DNA from: Panonychus citri
Taxonomy: Eukaryota; Arthropoda; Arachnida; Trombidiformes; Tetranychidae
Assembly (NCBI RefSeq): GCF_014898815.1
Contig: NW_026515433.1
Location: 704,501-768,500, forward strand
DNA length: 64,000 nucleotides
Reading direction: 5' to 3'
The number at the start of each line of letters is the position of its first letter. The first letter of the stretch is position 1. A model generated the notes under the pieces. It saw only the letters and a program-made list of their open reading frames with translations. It was not told the origin of the DNA and made no database searches. Shown here piece after piece: positions 1 to 12,637 of the stretch. A program made the position numbers and the translations under genes.

Positions 1-3000
1 GGCAAACCATTGATTTCCGATCCATCGAAACGAATAATAATCGCTAATCAGTCATTAGTCCTTCAGAACATATCAAAGTTGAGCAGAGGTCGATACCAAT
101 GTGTCTCTAGGAACGAAGAAGGTCTTGGTTCGTCCAATCAGCTTTTTCTTCGAGTTCAATGTAAGTATCATTGAGATTATCTCAGGCATCTCCCCGGAGC
201 TTAAGTCTCTCAAATTTAGATTTATCCTCGAACCATTATCACATTAACAATCTTTCAGTTTCGAAGAGGTTGAACTTTCTATTCGTTTTCACATAGCTAA
301 ATAATAATAATGATGATGGTTCATCATTTATGAAGACATAACCCTCACCATTGAGATGAAAAATCATCATCACTTACTAACGGAAATCAATATCTACTGA
401 ATCAGAACTTTTTTCCATTTCATCTTAATCAATTTTTTTGTTCTTCATAATAAAATCTTTACTAAGGAGATATACCTTGTAGAACATAATTCTAGGTGAA
501 ATGTCACCCTGGAAGATGAATCATTTCAATCTTGTTTATCCCTCCTTCCGCCAAGATAAGTATCATGATGATGATGATACCAAGATGCAATATAACAGTT
601 TTTTGAGGCTAATACGTTGGTTGGGTTGGGAAAAAACTATATAACATTGACAAGTTTCATGGTTTATCCAATTCCTTGGTGAGTTGAGTAAAAACCAGGG
701 AAAAAAACTGAATCAATCTATCTCTGTCTTCATCTTGATAATCATGGAAAACATTTATAAATATACATTGGAAACTTAAATTTAAATCAACTATCATCAT
801 GTTATCAATCAAAGTGTTGAAAGTGCTGATTAACCAACCATTCACCAAGGAAACAATACTAATCATCTCATTTGAAATATTAAATTGTTTACCTAATAAA
901 TTGGCAAATAAAATATCAACTAATCAGAAATTCAAAAAAGTGTAACAATCAACTAATGAGTAGAAATTTAATCAACCAAAGCAACAAAATTTTCTATTTA
1001 TCATGAAAATAATATCAAAATTTTACCTCATATCAAGCCCAATGAACTTAATTTTTTCTTCTTCTTCTCTAACTATTAGAGGTTAGTTAGCTAATCAGTT
1101 TCTCAATCGTCATAATAATCAATCAAATTGGGTAACTTTTCCCCTTCTCCTTTGGTTCCAAGCAGAAAATAAAAAATCATTACTCTTCAGGATGGAAAAG
1201 TTCATGGGAATCAAATGTGATCCATGAGTAGAAAAAATAATCTTCATTCAGTTACATGGTGATAACTTGATCAACAGTATTCATCAAAGTCTTCATGATA
1301 TTAAACATGATATCTCAATTGTTCAAATTAGAGGTGGGAAAAAAATTCTGATAAAAATGATAAGCTTGACATTGTTGTTAATAATAGTTATCATGATATA
1401 AGTTAATTAACTCTTGTCAACGACATTTACTCAAGGAGATATTACATCTTAATCATAATAGTCATCAGCACCATCGCTAAACATTATCATGAAAGGATGA
1501 AGAGGAAAAAAAGTTCATTCGATTTTTTTTTCTATTCTATAATTTTCTTATTATATTCTCGAGGTTAATTCGATCCATTCATCGATTTCTCTTTTCAATT
1601 TATAACGATCATGATGATAAATTGCTCTAATTGGAATTTTAATATTTATTTACTTTTAGATGCACCAATTTGTTCAGGTAAATATGGAACCAAATATCCA
1701 ATGGCATTGGCACGTAATGAAAGAGCCAAAATAACCTGTGAGGTTGATTCGGATCCGGAAGATGTTACCTTTAAATGGTATCTCAATAATTCATCGGAAA
1801 CCATTGAGATAAAAAGTTTCTCAACCAATGGAACCCAGAGTTTACTTTCATATTCACCACGAACCAGATTATCTTATGGTTCCTTGTTGTGTATGGCTGA
1901 AAATTCAGTGGGTAAACAAAAAGATCCATGTTTATTTCATATTATTCCTGCTGGTGAGTATCATGTTATTTCAGTGATAAACAACAGCCATAAGATAATA
2001 ACATAAAACTAAATGAAAGTCTAATAATATCACCATTCTCATCATAATCATTGTGATGATGATGTAATTTCAGAATAACACTGAATTTTTAAGTTCTTAT
2101 AACAGAGCATGATGAAGATTTTTTTATTCTTATATCAAATGAAGAGATGATGAAAACACTCAACGAGCAATAATTGGAAAATTAAAGACAAAGAGATGAT
2201 AATGAAGATAAGGATGAGGGAAGATGTTACTCTCATTATCTTAAGTAGTTGAATGGTTGATTTAATTGCTCTGCCAGTTAACCATGACCATATAATTAAA
2301 TTGACACTCTTCTCATATGTGTAGCCCACTTTGGCTGTTTTTCCACCTCTTCTTTTAATTTCCTCCTCTCCTCATGTTACCATAAGTAAACATATTCTTT
2401 TATCTTCCTTTATCTTCACCATCTTCAACTGTTATTCCAAATTCTTATTCCATTCTATCCTGATTAGCTCTTGAGAATTCATCTGAATAACATTTAGATG
2501 TATTTGTTGTTATTTCCATGTACAATTCACGTTCCAAGGTTCATAACAACAAATGGCGATACAAAGGATTTTATATCGCCCATTTTGGACTGTTAACTGT
2601 TATCGTGGTTACAGAGAGATTTGATTAGATCAATTTCCCATTCATTAGCATCTCATTTGATTTGCTTACCTTCGGGGTCGATTTCATCTCTTTTTTGACA
2701 ATGTATATGTTTATCTCATGAACAATATTCACCTGAGTACATAATATGAATTGTTCATTCTGGGAGTAAATTTCTTACCATGTGAATATTATGTTTATCA
2801 TGTTGCTTCTTTTGCTCTTTTTTCCTCTATTTGTTTTCTCTCAGTTCTCTCATTTTTTATTTGAAGGTGAAGAAGTTTGATAACGAGAAAATGAAGAAAG
2901 AAAGAAAGAAAGAAAGAGAGAATTATGAAGCTTGGAAATTCTTATATTCCCATGCTACAAGAGTATTTATCTAACATTTCCTTTCATGAGATATAACCAT

Positions 3001-5926
3001 GAGTTCACCGAAATCTATTGAAATTTTATCTTGAAAAAATGAGTTTAGGGTGAAGGATAAGCTTGGAAAATGAATATTATAACACTTTGGATGGAAAAGG
3101 AGTTTGAATTTTTCAGGGAATGAAAAGAAAACAATCAAAGAAAATGAACTTTTTCCTGGATCTTATTGGAATCAATTGTTGAGTTTTTACAGATTGATGA
3201 ACAGTTTACTAAGCAATCTAAAAAAAATTCAGATTAATTTGGATTGTAAATAATCATGTTCCTCGGTGACAATTGATTCCATTAATCATCTGCCAGTGAA
3301 TTATCATGTATTTCATGAAGTTGAATGATTATTATTTTGATTATTGATTCAATACGAATCTCTGAACTAGTGAATAAAATCATTAGATTGATGATCAGCT
3401 TTTATTTGGTTACTATCGATTCACTCAGATTCAATTCATTTTCATGATTCATGATTCCCTTGATTCATTACAACTGATCAAACAGAAGTTGAACATTTTA
3501 ATCTTAACTTAAATTGTTCCCAGTGATTAACCCACTTAATTCAATTGTTGAGACAATGTTCAAGTATTGAAATCAAATCACAATTTGATTGTTTCTCATT
3601 CTCAATAGCTTCTTGTTTAAATAAATTGCTCTCATCCTTTTCACCCTGATTAGGTATTCAGATCAGAATTTTCTAGATAACAATCAACTAATTCATCTCA
3701 ACTTTTATTATTAACTCAACAGCTAAATCATATGAGCCAAGTTAGCCTGAGGGTACAAAAAATACCTCATAATGATCATGATAAGAAAAAAATCTTTCCC
3801 TGTAACCATTAAATAAGAAAATCAAAATAATGATTATATTATAATATGCACTGAATTAAATCAGAATAATTGATTAGAAAAAAAGTTAAATCGGTTCTAA
3901 TTGCTTGTTAAATGACGATCAATTCAATGATTACATTCTAATTGTGTTCGTTGATTTAATCAGTTGATGATCAGTTTTTTAGTTGTTATTTTGATGGCAG
4001 TTGATTGTTGTTATCATTTTCTGATTTGATTGTTAGAAAACAATCAAACTTAATCAATATAACGTTCTCATCTTATTGGTAATAGGACCTCCTCAACCTC
4101 CAGCTAATTGTTTCCTCAGTAATCAATCAATGACATCAATTCTGGTTAATTGTGAACCTGGTGATGATGGTGGATTGAAACAATTTTTCACCATGGAAGT
4201 GATTGAAGCCAATTCATATAATTCACTAATTAATTTAACTTCAAATGATCAACCAACTTTCCTAGTTGATCATCTTCCACCCGGAACCTCAATTAGATTC
4301 ACAATTTATTCAACTAATTTAAAGGGTAAAAGTGCTGCCATCTCGATCCTTGGATCTACTTTAGGTCCACCTGAGAAACAAACATCACCAAGTAAGTTAA
4401 TCACAATTAACTAATCAGTTGTATCGTTGGACCAAATCGATAGATTTCTACTGATTAAAGTCGAGAAAAAAAAGATTATAACTAAAGTGTTGATTGAAAT
4501 TGTGCCCATTAAAACAACCACAATCAAATTAACCCAACAATTATCTCGGATAATAAGTTTTACTTTAATTGTTGCATCTTAATTTATTTCAATGTTCACA
4601 ATTTGTTAATCAACTTTTGTTATTCCATTTTCTAAGGTCACAGACAATTAACTATCATTAATTTTTGGCGATTTGATACTAAATGTAAATTATATTTAAA
4701 CTTTTTCAGCTTCATCACTTTCAGATAATGAGCCAGTTGATTGGTTAATTTGGTTAATTGCGATCGTTTTAATTATCTTAATGGTTACAATTTTAATCTT
4801 AATTGGTCTTCGATTAATTGGTAACAAGGGACCAGCTCAGAATCAAGGTAAGATATTAATTTGATAAAACTCTATTAAACGAGACAAATTAAATTAACCG
4901 ATATTAATTATAACAATTAGTTAATTTTGTGAGAAAAGAAAAAAACTAATCCAATATTAGTTTGAATTCATAACAAGAGATGGCAGCACGATAGTTAATT
5001 GGCGGCAAATTACAAAACTTTCCTTTCACAATTAAGATAATAATTATTGTTTATCATTGATTAATTGGTGATTGTTGATTTTCAGGTTTCGTCTCAATTG
5101 AATATGAGGCTCATCCAATGAGCCAAGAAGATATTAAATCATCTGGGATAATCTCAACTCCATTTAAATCCAATGAAACTTGTGACGGTTATCCAACATC
5201 AACTTCAATCGTTTATAAGGTAAATCGAAATGATTAAGAAAGTTGATTAAGATTTTAATTGTTGTTTGTTTTTTGATTAGTTGAACACCTCCTCATTACA
5301 GACATCAATTGATGATCATATAAGATATGAGACTGGAATTGAATCAACAGTTGATTATCCGACGACGATGTTTCTTGAAACAACACTTTTTGAAGGAACC
5401 ATTGATGAAACTGGATTAGAGAAACAATTTATTCCCTTTGGGAAAATTAATTTAACATCATCACAATCAAATCATGGTCATCATGATCATGATTGCTCAC
5501 AAATAGATACTAATGATTATTCATTGCGACATATATACCAAGTAAGTATTGGTAACAATCAAGTTAAATTGTTGCATCAATTGTCAACTATTATTATATA
5601 TAATAATAAGTAAATGTTTGTCAGTTAATCTAATTAATTGCTAATAAACCTTAAGGTTAAATGTAGGTTGTAGTTGATAAATGATATAACTATTTAGCTA
5701 AATCAATATGAATAATTGACGATTTAACCAATCAATTAATCATTGATTAGATTATATTAAGTTATAGCAATTAATTTGCTATCAATCAAAGTCAAAGAAA
5801 TTTAAATTGAACAATTAACAGTATGATTAGTCGATATATAATCAATAACTAATTGTAATCAAATGTTTCTCTCTCTCTCTTTTTCAGCAATTTACCGATA
5901 ACACAATTAAAGATATTCCTCTATGA
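1..5926 (+). CDS. Sidestep-like Ig/FN3 transmembrane receptor (3' part)
   Basis: Cell-surface adhesion receptor of the Sidestep family, which guides motor axons through Beaten-path partners in flies. The 5' end lies outside the window. Exons read as 1-160, 1660-1953, 4086-4391, 4710-4847, 5086-5219, 5281-5541 and 5888-5926, and the phases agree at every junction. Exon 1 carries the end of an Ig domain (RYQCVSRNEEG). Exon 2 opens with YAPIC and holds a full Ig fold (ITCEVD, FKWYLN, GSLLCMAENSVG), the hallmark Sidestep block. Exon 3 is a fibronectin III domain (GPPQPPANC, CEPGDDGG). Exon 4 has one hydrophobic segment of about 23 residues (WLIWLIAIVLIIL onward), followed by a short cytoplasmic tail ending KDIPL. 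Family assignment rests on the remembered Ig5/FN3 pattern; which Sidestep paralogue it is cannot be told. Several N-x-S/T sites are present, as expected for an ectodomain. Confidence 0.82.
161..1659 (+). other. Intron of the Sidestep-like gene
   Basis: AT-rich intron between two Ig exons, starting with GTAAGT and ending TTTTAG. It holds many ATGATG/ATCATC runs. The short open frames in it have no domain character and do not fit the splice phases, so I see no gene here. Confidence 0.7.
1954..4085 (+). other. Intron of the Sidestep-like gene, with inverted repeats and a GAAA tract
   Basis: Intron between the last Ig exon and the FN3 exon. It contains a small hairpin at 2551-2586, three interlocking 9-bp inverted repeats at 2718-2794 and a GAAA tract at 2894-2920. 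No coding sequence was recognised. Confidence 0.7.
2894..2920. repeat. GAAA microsatellite
   Basis: About five tandem GAAA units ending in GAGAG, inside an intron of the Sidestep-like gene. Confidence 0.9.
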
Positions 5927-7189
5927 CGATTGATTAAATTTTATTTTTACCATTAAATTGGCGAGTTAAATTGACCATCATCAAGTTAATTACTCAAATT
6001 GTGATATAAATTGTGGTCAATATCTTCAAAAATCAGCAACTTAATTACAACAATTGAAAACTTTTTTTTTGTTTTCTTGATTGCTGTTGATTTGATTCTG
6101 ATTAATAATTGGAAGCAATTTAAAACTGATCAACGTGACCAACATTTAACTACATTACCATCATTAAACTAATGGTTATGATTAATAAATTGTTACATCT
6201 CTTTTTTATGTATTAAATTATAACCACTTTAAGCTGGATAATATCAACGATGATTATCAAACAATCAATTTAATTGCAGGGATAATGATTACGATTAACA
6301 TTTGATCATAAAAATATCAACGATACAATTTTTTTGTTAATTTTGTCGCTGACAAGTGATCAGTTTTAATTGTAACTGATATAATCGGAGTTAATCTGGT
6401 TGTTTGATCACAATTAAAATGATACCAAGAAAAAAAAACACAATTAGTTAATTGTAAAAGATATAAATTGTATTTCTATAAATAATAATTAAGCTTTATT
6501 TTTGTATTGATGATAAAACTAACATTTGATAATAATAATAAACATTAACTTTTTTTTGTCTGATTGTTACAATTAACTTTCATTGAGTTAATTATTTAAT
6601 AATAAAAAAAAATTGTCAACAATTGTACCAGAAGTTGATTAGCAATCACAATTAAATCAGCAAACCAGACAATACTTTTTGAAAGTAAAACTGAATCAGA
6701 TTAATTGTTTGCAATTCATTTACTAAATTGTTTTACCATTTATATCAATCAAACTGTGGTTCCAAGGAGTTAATGAAAATGGTTTAACAACAATTAACAA
6801 TTAATTAACAACCAAGAATAATTAAATTGTTGTTTACAAAGAAATCGCGTTAAGCCCAGACTACAACAATTTAGATAAATGATTAACAATTAAGGTAAAA
6901 AACAAGGCGATTTAATCAAAATTAAGGTGTGTAGGTGTAAATCAGAATCATAATAAACAACAGAAAGTGGTGATTTTAATGATAACTTTTGATTAGTTGA
7001 AATGATATTTAATTAAAGTCCAACAAGAACAATCAATAGGAAACATGATGAAAGTTAATTACAATTAACAGCAACCTACTGGTTAAATCAGGGTGGATTA
7101 AATTCAAGTCTAACTGAATTAAGGATGATTAACTTACTCATCATTTGACCAGGTCATTGAAAAAAACGTTGATTACCAACAATCAATTC

Positions 7190-7211
7190 AAATGTAAATG
7201 TAAATGTAAAT
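7190..7211. repeat. AAATGT short tandem repeat
   Basis: Three to four units of AAATGT in the intergenic spacer. Confidence 0.85.
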
Positions 7212-7707
7212 CGGTCGGGTAACAATCAAGGTTATGATTAAACATGATTAAGGGAAGATGATGTTATCCTTGTTGATTAAATTGATGATGATTAACAATC
7301 ATGTAGTTTATAATAATCATTCTAGGACTTTTGACAAGGTTAATTTAGTTGATTGTTAAGATTGAGAAACTTTTTTTTTCTCATAGGATAAAATTAGGTA
7401 ACCAGTGTAGCAAGTTTACTTTAAGTTAATCAAACAGCAATTTAGTAATTTTTATTATCCTAATCATGATAATAATAGAAAAATAAACAAGGTGAAAAAG
7501 CCTTGAGAAGGTTATCAAAAAATTATCATCACTAATAAGTTATCATCTTAATCATGATTCTTTGTTATTAATACAATCATTTGGTTGACACTCAGAATTA
7601 ATTTTCATCTCTGATTGAACAGAAAATGTTTCAAGTCTCTCACCATGAGTTATATTGTGTTTCCTGTATTCCGGGTTTTCATCTGCGGGATTTTTAATAA
7701 TAGTGTT

Positions 7708-7738
7708 GATGAAGATGAAGATGAAGATGAAGATGATG
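7708..7738. repeat. GATGAA microsatellite
   Basis: Tandem GATGAA units in the spacer. They give a false acidic or Ile/Phe-rich frame on either strand. Confidence 0.85.
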
Positions 7739-9043
7739 TCTGAATGATGAAAGTTTCTCATCATTATCTTCATCTCAAACTTTGGCCTCCATCTGAAAAA
7801 AGTGATTCTCAGAATTGAGAAAAAGGTTCAGATCTTAATTCATATTCATCTTCACTTCCTTCCGACAATTTCATCATAATCCTTATCCTCCTCTGGATCA
7901 TCCATCTCCCTCTTCATGTGTCCTCTCTCTCTCACAATCATCTTCTTTTGTCTCTCATCATCTTCCTTATCTTTCACTTTCTTCAGTAACGTTATCATCT
8001 TCATCTTTATCCCAAAGGGCAATTGCTTTTAATAATAACCACTTAATTAACCTCCGTTAGTTTTTTATTTTACCTGTTTAAACAATTAACTCACATGTTT
8101 CCTTACTAATCATAATCATCCTCTTCTCAAATTAACAATTAACTCAATTTAATTGTATTAATTAGCAAACTGTTTATTTCCTTGTTTACTTGTATGTTGA
8201 CAAAATGAATGAACAAAAAGTTTTCAATTGTTTTCAAAAGTTTGATCATCATTCAAATTGTTACATTTAATCAAGTTCTGATCTAACTGAATTACATAAA
8301 TCACAGATTTATCGTTACATGTAAATCTAATAATGATTAAGATACAATAATCTAACTGTAATTACAGTTATAACCTTATTATCAATACATGAAAAAACAA
8401 TCAATGTTTTTTGGTTAATCACGACGCTACCAATGTTTCAATCGCGTAAATATCCACCAACAATTTACTGATTGTTACCATCATCATTACAATGGGCAAA
8501 TATTATAATCAACATTGAAATCAAATATATACAATATCTGATAATTAGAGTGTCATTAAATAAATAGGGTTACCCTTATATTATGCATTCTTAATCAACC
8601 AAAAAAAAACAATCAATAATCATTATCTTAATTATTGCTAAGGTAAAAGTTAAGAGGTCCAATAAATGATTAAACGATTGTATTCAAATCACAATTAAAA
8701 AAAACGAAGTGCGAATTGCCCAAGATGTTTAAGTTGATAAAAAAAATCGATGAACTTTAAATTGTGACAATTAACAGGTATGATTTGTAATCGTAACGAT
8801 TTGTTTTATCACAATTTGTAACAATTTGATCAAGAAAACAATCAATCTGATGTTTGTTAACATGCACAAATGATTGATTAGCTAAGTGATAATTTAAATG
8901 GTTGATTGTTTGGTTGAATGAAAAGTGATTTTATTTTTAATCCAAATCAATTTAAAGGCGATTCCTAAAAGTGATATTTACATTTGTTAAGCCATCTTAG
9001 AGCTGGATTAACAACAATTTACTTCGTCATCATCATACCAGTT

Positions 9044-9076
9044 AGAGAGAGAGAGAGAGAGAGACCGAGAGAGAGA
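9044..9076. repeat. GA microsatellite
   Basis: An (AG)n run of about 20 bases, a CCG interruption, then another GA run. Confidence 0.9.
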
Positions 9077-12000
9077 TGATGATGGTGATGAAGATAATGA
9101 TGATAAGTTTCTCCCGATTACCTGGAAACCAGTTGTTAGTTTCACGTTGAGAAGGTAAGTTAACATTTACCTTTACCTGAGTTAAGATCAATCGTATTTT
9201 TTAAACAATCAGTTTACAATCAAATCAAAATAATGTTGACAATTTAAGACGTTTTTTAATCAACAGTCAATTATTTGTGTGTTCATATGTTAACAAATGT
9301 TGTGTTTCAAACAATTATTAGTGGATTAGTTTATTGTGTTTGTGTTTTACTTTTCGGCGAAATTATTTCAACTTCAAATCACAACAATCAACAGTTTCTG
9401 ATCGGATCAAAGGAATTAAAATCTTTATAAACAATTTGGAAACTTCCTAATCCCACAAAGGTAATTTATCAATTGAATCACTTGATACGGTTAATCAGTT
9501 AATCAACTTTCATTGGAAAATTTTTCAAAAATTTGATCAGTAAATTGCAATCTAAAATTCAGAGTAATCAAAATCAACTCTCACGAAATTCAATCAACTT
9601 TCACTTTCTTGTTGATTTTAAATTGCAATTCCAATCATCTGATAATTTATTTGATTACTATTGAAATATTACCCTTTATCCCTTCCAAGTAATTAGTCTA
9701 ATTTGATTGTTAATTGTTGATAATATTTTCTGATCATTTAAAGGGAAAATGACATTTCATTATCATGAAATAGCCTGAGGTCATTAAGAGCTATCAATGT
9801 TAGTTAATGAAAACAACCGGACAATAGTTAATGATATTGATATAATTTAAATATTTCCATTTGTTAATCAACTACTATTACATTATAATCATTGAACCGG
9901 ATTAATTTATAACAATTTAGTTTATCCTGGTCACTATTAAGGCCATAATTGTTAACATAATCAAGGTTGAAGTGTATTGATTGATCAGGATTTTATAGCA
10001 AATTATTGTCCATCTAATGAACAAAATTTGACTTTATTTTAATGGTCAGTTGCTTAATCCATTTGTTATTATTTTGATTAAATTGTTTTCAAGGTTAATT
10101 TGTTATTTATTTTATATATTGATAGTTATCTTGTGATTAGTTTAACAAGTAATCAAATTAAATTGAATTACAACCAACGTGAAGAAATCAATTCCATATC
10201 AAAATGTTTGAATTTTAATTGTGATAAAAAAATAACTTGTTACTTAATTATTAGTATTATTTACAACCTTTAGGGTTAGTTGATTGTTGATTTAGTTTGT
10301 TAATCAAGTTATTAACCACTCCTTGTGTCTTTTTCAGTGTTAACTGTAATTGTCCTCTGAAAAATTAAACACTGATCCTCAAACAATTAACCTCAACCCA
10401 CACTGATTAACAAACAGTTTCAATGACCAATGATAAAAGTTTATCATCATATTCAATCAACTGATTTACCTGTTTAATTGTTATTAATTATTTTTTGTGT
10501 CTTTTTTTTCAAACCAATTTACATCAATCAATAAAGGGTAAGGTCATCCTAATCATTGATTAAATGTCTTCTCATTGTGTTTACAATTAACCCTTAGGGC
10601 TTGAAAACTTTTTTTGATTAAATTGTAGCCTGAAAACATTGAGACAGTTTAACCATGATAATTAAAAGGTTTCCAATTGAGAAAATAGTCCGATACTTAT
10701 TAATAATAATACTAGTTATTAGTAAAACAATCAACAAACTTCCGTTAATTTGAATTAAATTAAGAATATTGAAAAGTTGAATATCGAATTGATCACATTA
10801 GAACTTTTTCAGAAAAAGTTTTTCTTATTCTTTTCATCTAATAAATGATGAAATTAGTTTCCAAATTTAAGACTATTAGAGTTATGAGTTCATTCATCTG
10901 AACAATTAACTTTAATCATCGTCATTAATTTTCTGTATGACCTTTTGATTGACAAACTTGATTTCTAATTTATGATAATCAACGTTGATTTAAAAGTGAT
11001 CTACTCGTTCACCTCCCACCCTAATCAACCCACTGAATTTGTTAATCCATAAAAATGATGTTTAATTTAATTAAATTGTTATGATCAACATGATTTAATG
11101 ATAGTTTATCAATACATATAAACTAATTGTTACATTTGAATAGTTTGATTAGTTTGATTATTGCCAAAGTTGATTATTCATATTAATATTTTGGGCTTGA
11201 AAAATTTTTTCTTTATCAAAACATTTTGTTACTAAATTGCTGTTGGTGTTAATTGCAATTAAACTTGACACAATATTTTAATTATAAGGAGTGTCACCAA
11301 ATGATCAACAATTAACTGAAACCCCTCAGAGTGTGGCCCATGAATGGTAATTGTGTAACTTTAATTTCCAGTTAAATAAGTGCAATTAAAAGGCTTGCCA
11401 GTAAATTCAAATTATCAGCAATCTATTAATTGTGATCAAATATCAAAATTTAACACGTTGAAAGTGCCAAGGTAATCAACATGATTACTAAATTGTAACC
11501 AATGAATCTTGAAACTTTATTAGATGTTAGTTGTTGTTTTTTTCATTCTGACCTGAATCCTTAATTATTGAACAGGAAAAAAACACAATCATGATTAATT
11601 AACTTGACAACAATCAAACTAAATATAAACAATCAAATTTCTCGACGTGCTTAAAGTGCCAATCTAGTTGATTGTCGTTATCCATTTCAAGGACTTTGAT
11701 TAATATAAAAAAACGGATATGATTGAATAATTATGTTGATTTGATTTTCTGCTTATTGTTTGATTACTGTTGATTGTTAGTTAATTGTATTTACCGTTTT
11801 AAAATCACTTCAAAGTCAAGTTTAATTTTTTCAAGTTTTCCATTATGATTAAACAATTTTTATATTATATTGGAACCACTTTGATCAGATTATTGTTGAT
11901 GACAGGTTAATCAACGTTGATTTAAATTGTTTCATTTTTGATTATCGTCTTCAATTAACCTTTACCATAATGATGGTAATCAACTAATCAATCAATCAAT

Positions 12001-12637
12001 TTTTGGTGATTTAGTTTAGAGATTAAATCATTTTCCCTCTCCCCTGATTTGACCGTTAACTTATTTACCCTAATCAGGGTTGGTTATTTAATCATCGCTC
12101 CCAATAATTAGCAATTTAATCAGTGATTTACTTATAGCCCATTCACACGGGTTAACAATTTAACTATTGGCAGTCATTTGATTAACTTAATTGACCTTAT
12201 TATCCTCAACTATTAATAATTTTATCAGATTTTAATTATTAATGAACTTGAAAAATGATTAACAGCTTACACCAAATTAATCACTTAATTAACAACAATT
12301 AATATCGTAAACAATACTGGCTCATTAAGCATTTACCCTCATTATGAATTTCCGGGTGACAATCAACTGATTCTCTGAGTAAACATCTAAATTATCAATC
12401 AGTTAATTGTACAATCCTGTCTATTGAAAAGTTGACAACAATCAAAAAACTTTTCTCATAAATGAAAAACTTTCATGAAACTTTTTTTTTGTTTGACAGA
12501 ATCAAATCATTGGTCAAATTTTGGCCACAATCTGAATTGGTTCCGATTGACCATAACTACAAAAGGAAAATTATTTATATGAAAATTATTATTATTAATT
12601 ATTCGACTTGAATAATATTAACCTGATTATCCGAATC

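Larger units (their letters stand above)
5927..12637. other. Gene-poor AT-rich spacer
   Basis: It begins with the 3' UTR of the Sidestep-like gene, which has possible polyadenylation signals near 6530-6545. The rest is AT-rich sequence saturated with short words such as CAATTAA, GTTAATTG and TTGATTGTTG. A small ATGTAA repeat (7190-7211), a GATGAA tract (7708-7738) and a GA tract (9044-9076) are present. A donor-like GAAG|GTAAGT at about 9154 could end an untranslated first exon of the CABIT gene, but nothing confirms it. No coding region was recognised on either strand. Confidence 0.65.

Noticed and set aside
7552..7773. Minus-strand 73-codon open frame
   Set aside because: Its hydrophobic stretch comes from a GATGAA microsatellite; no conserved features, no splice context.
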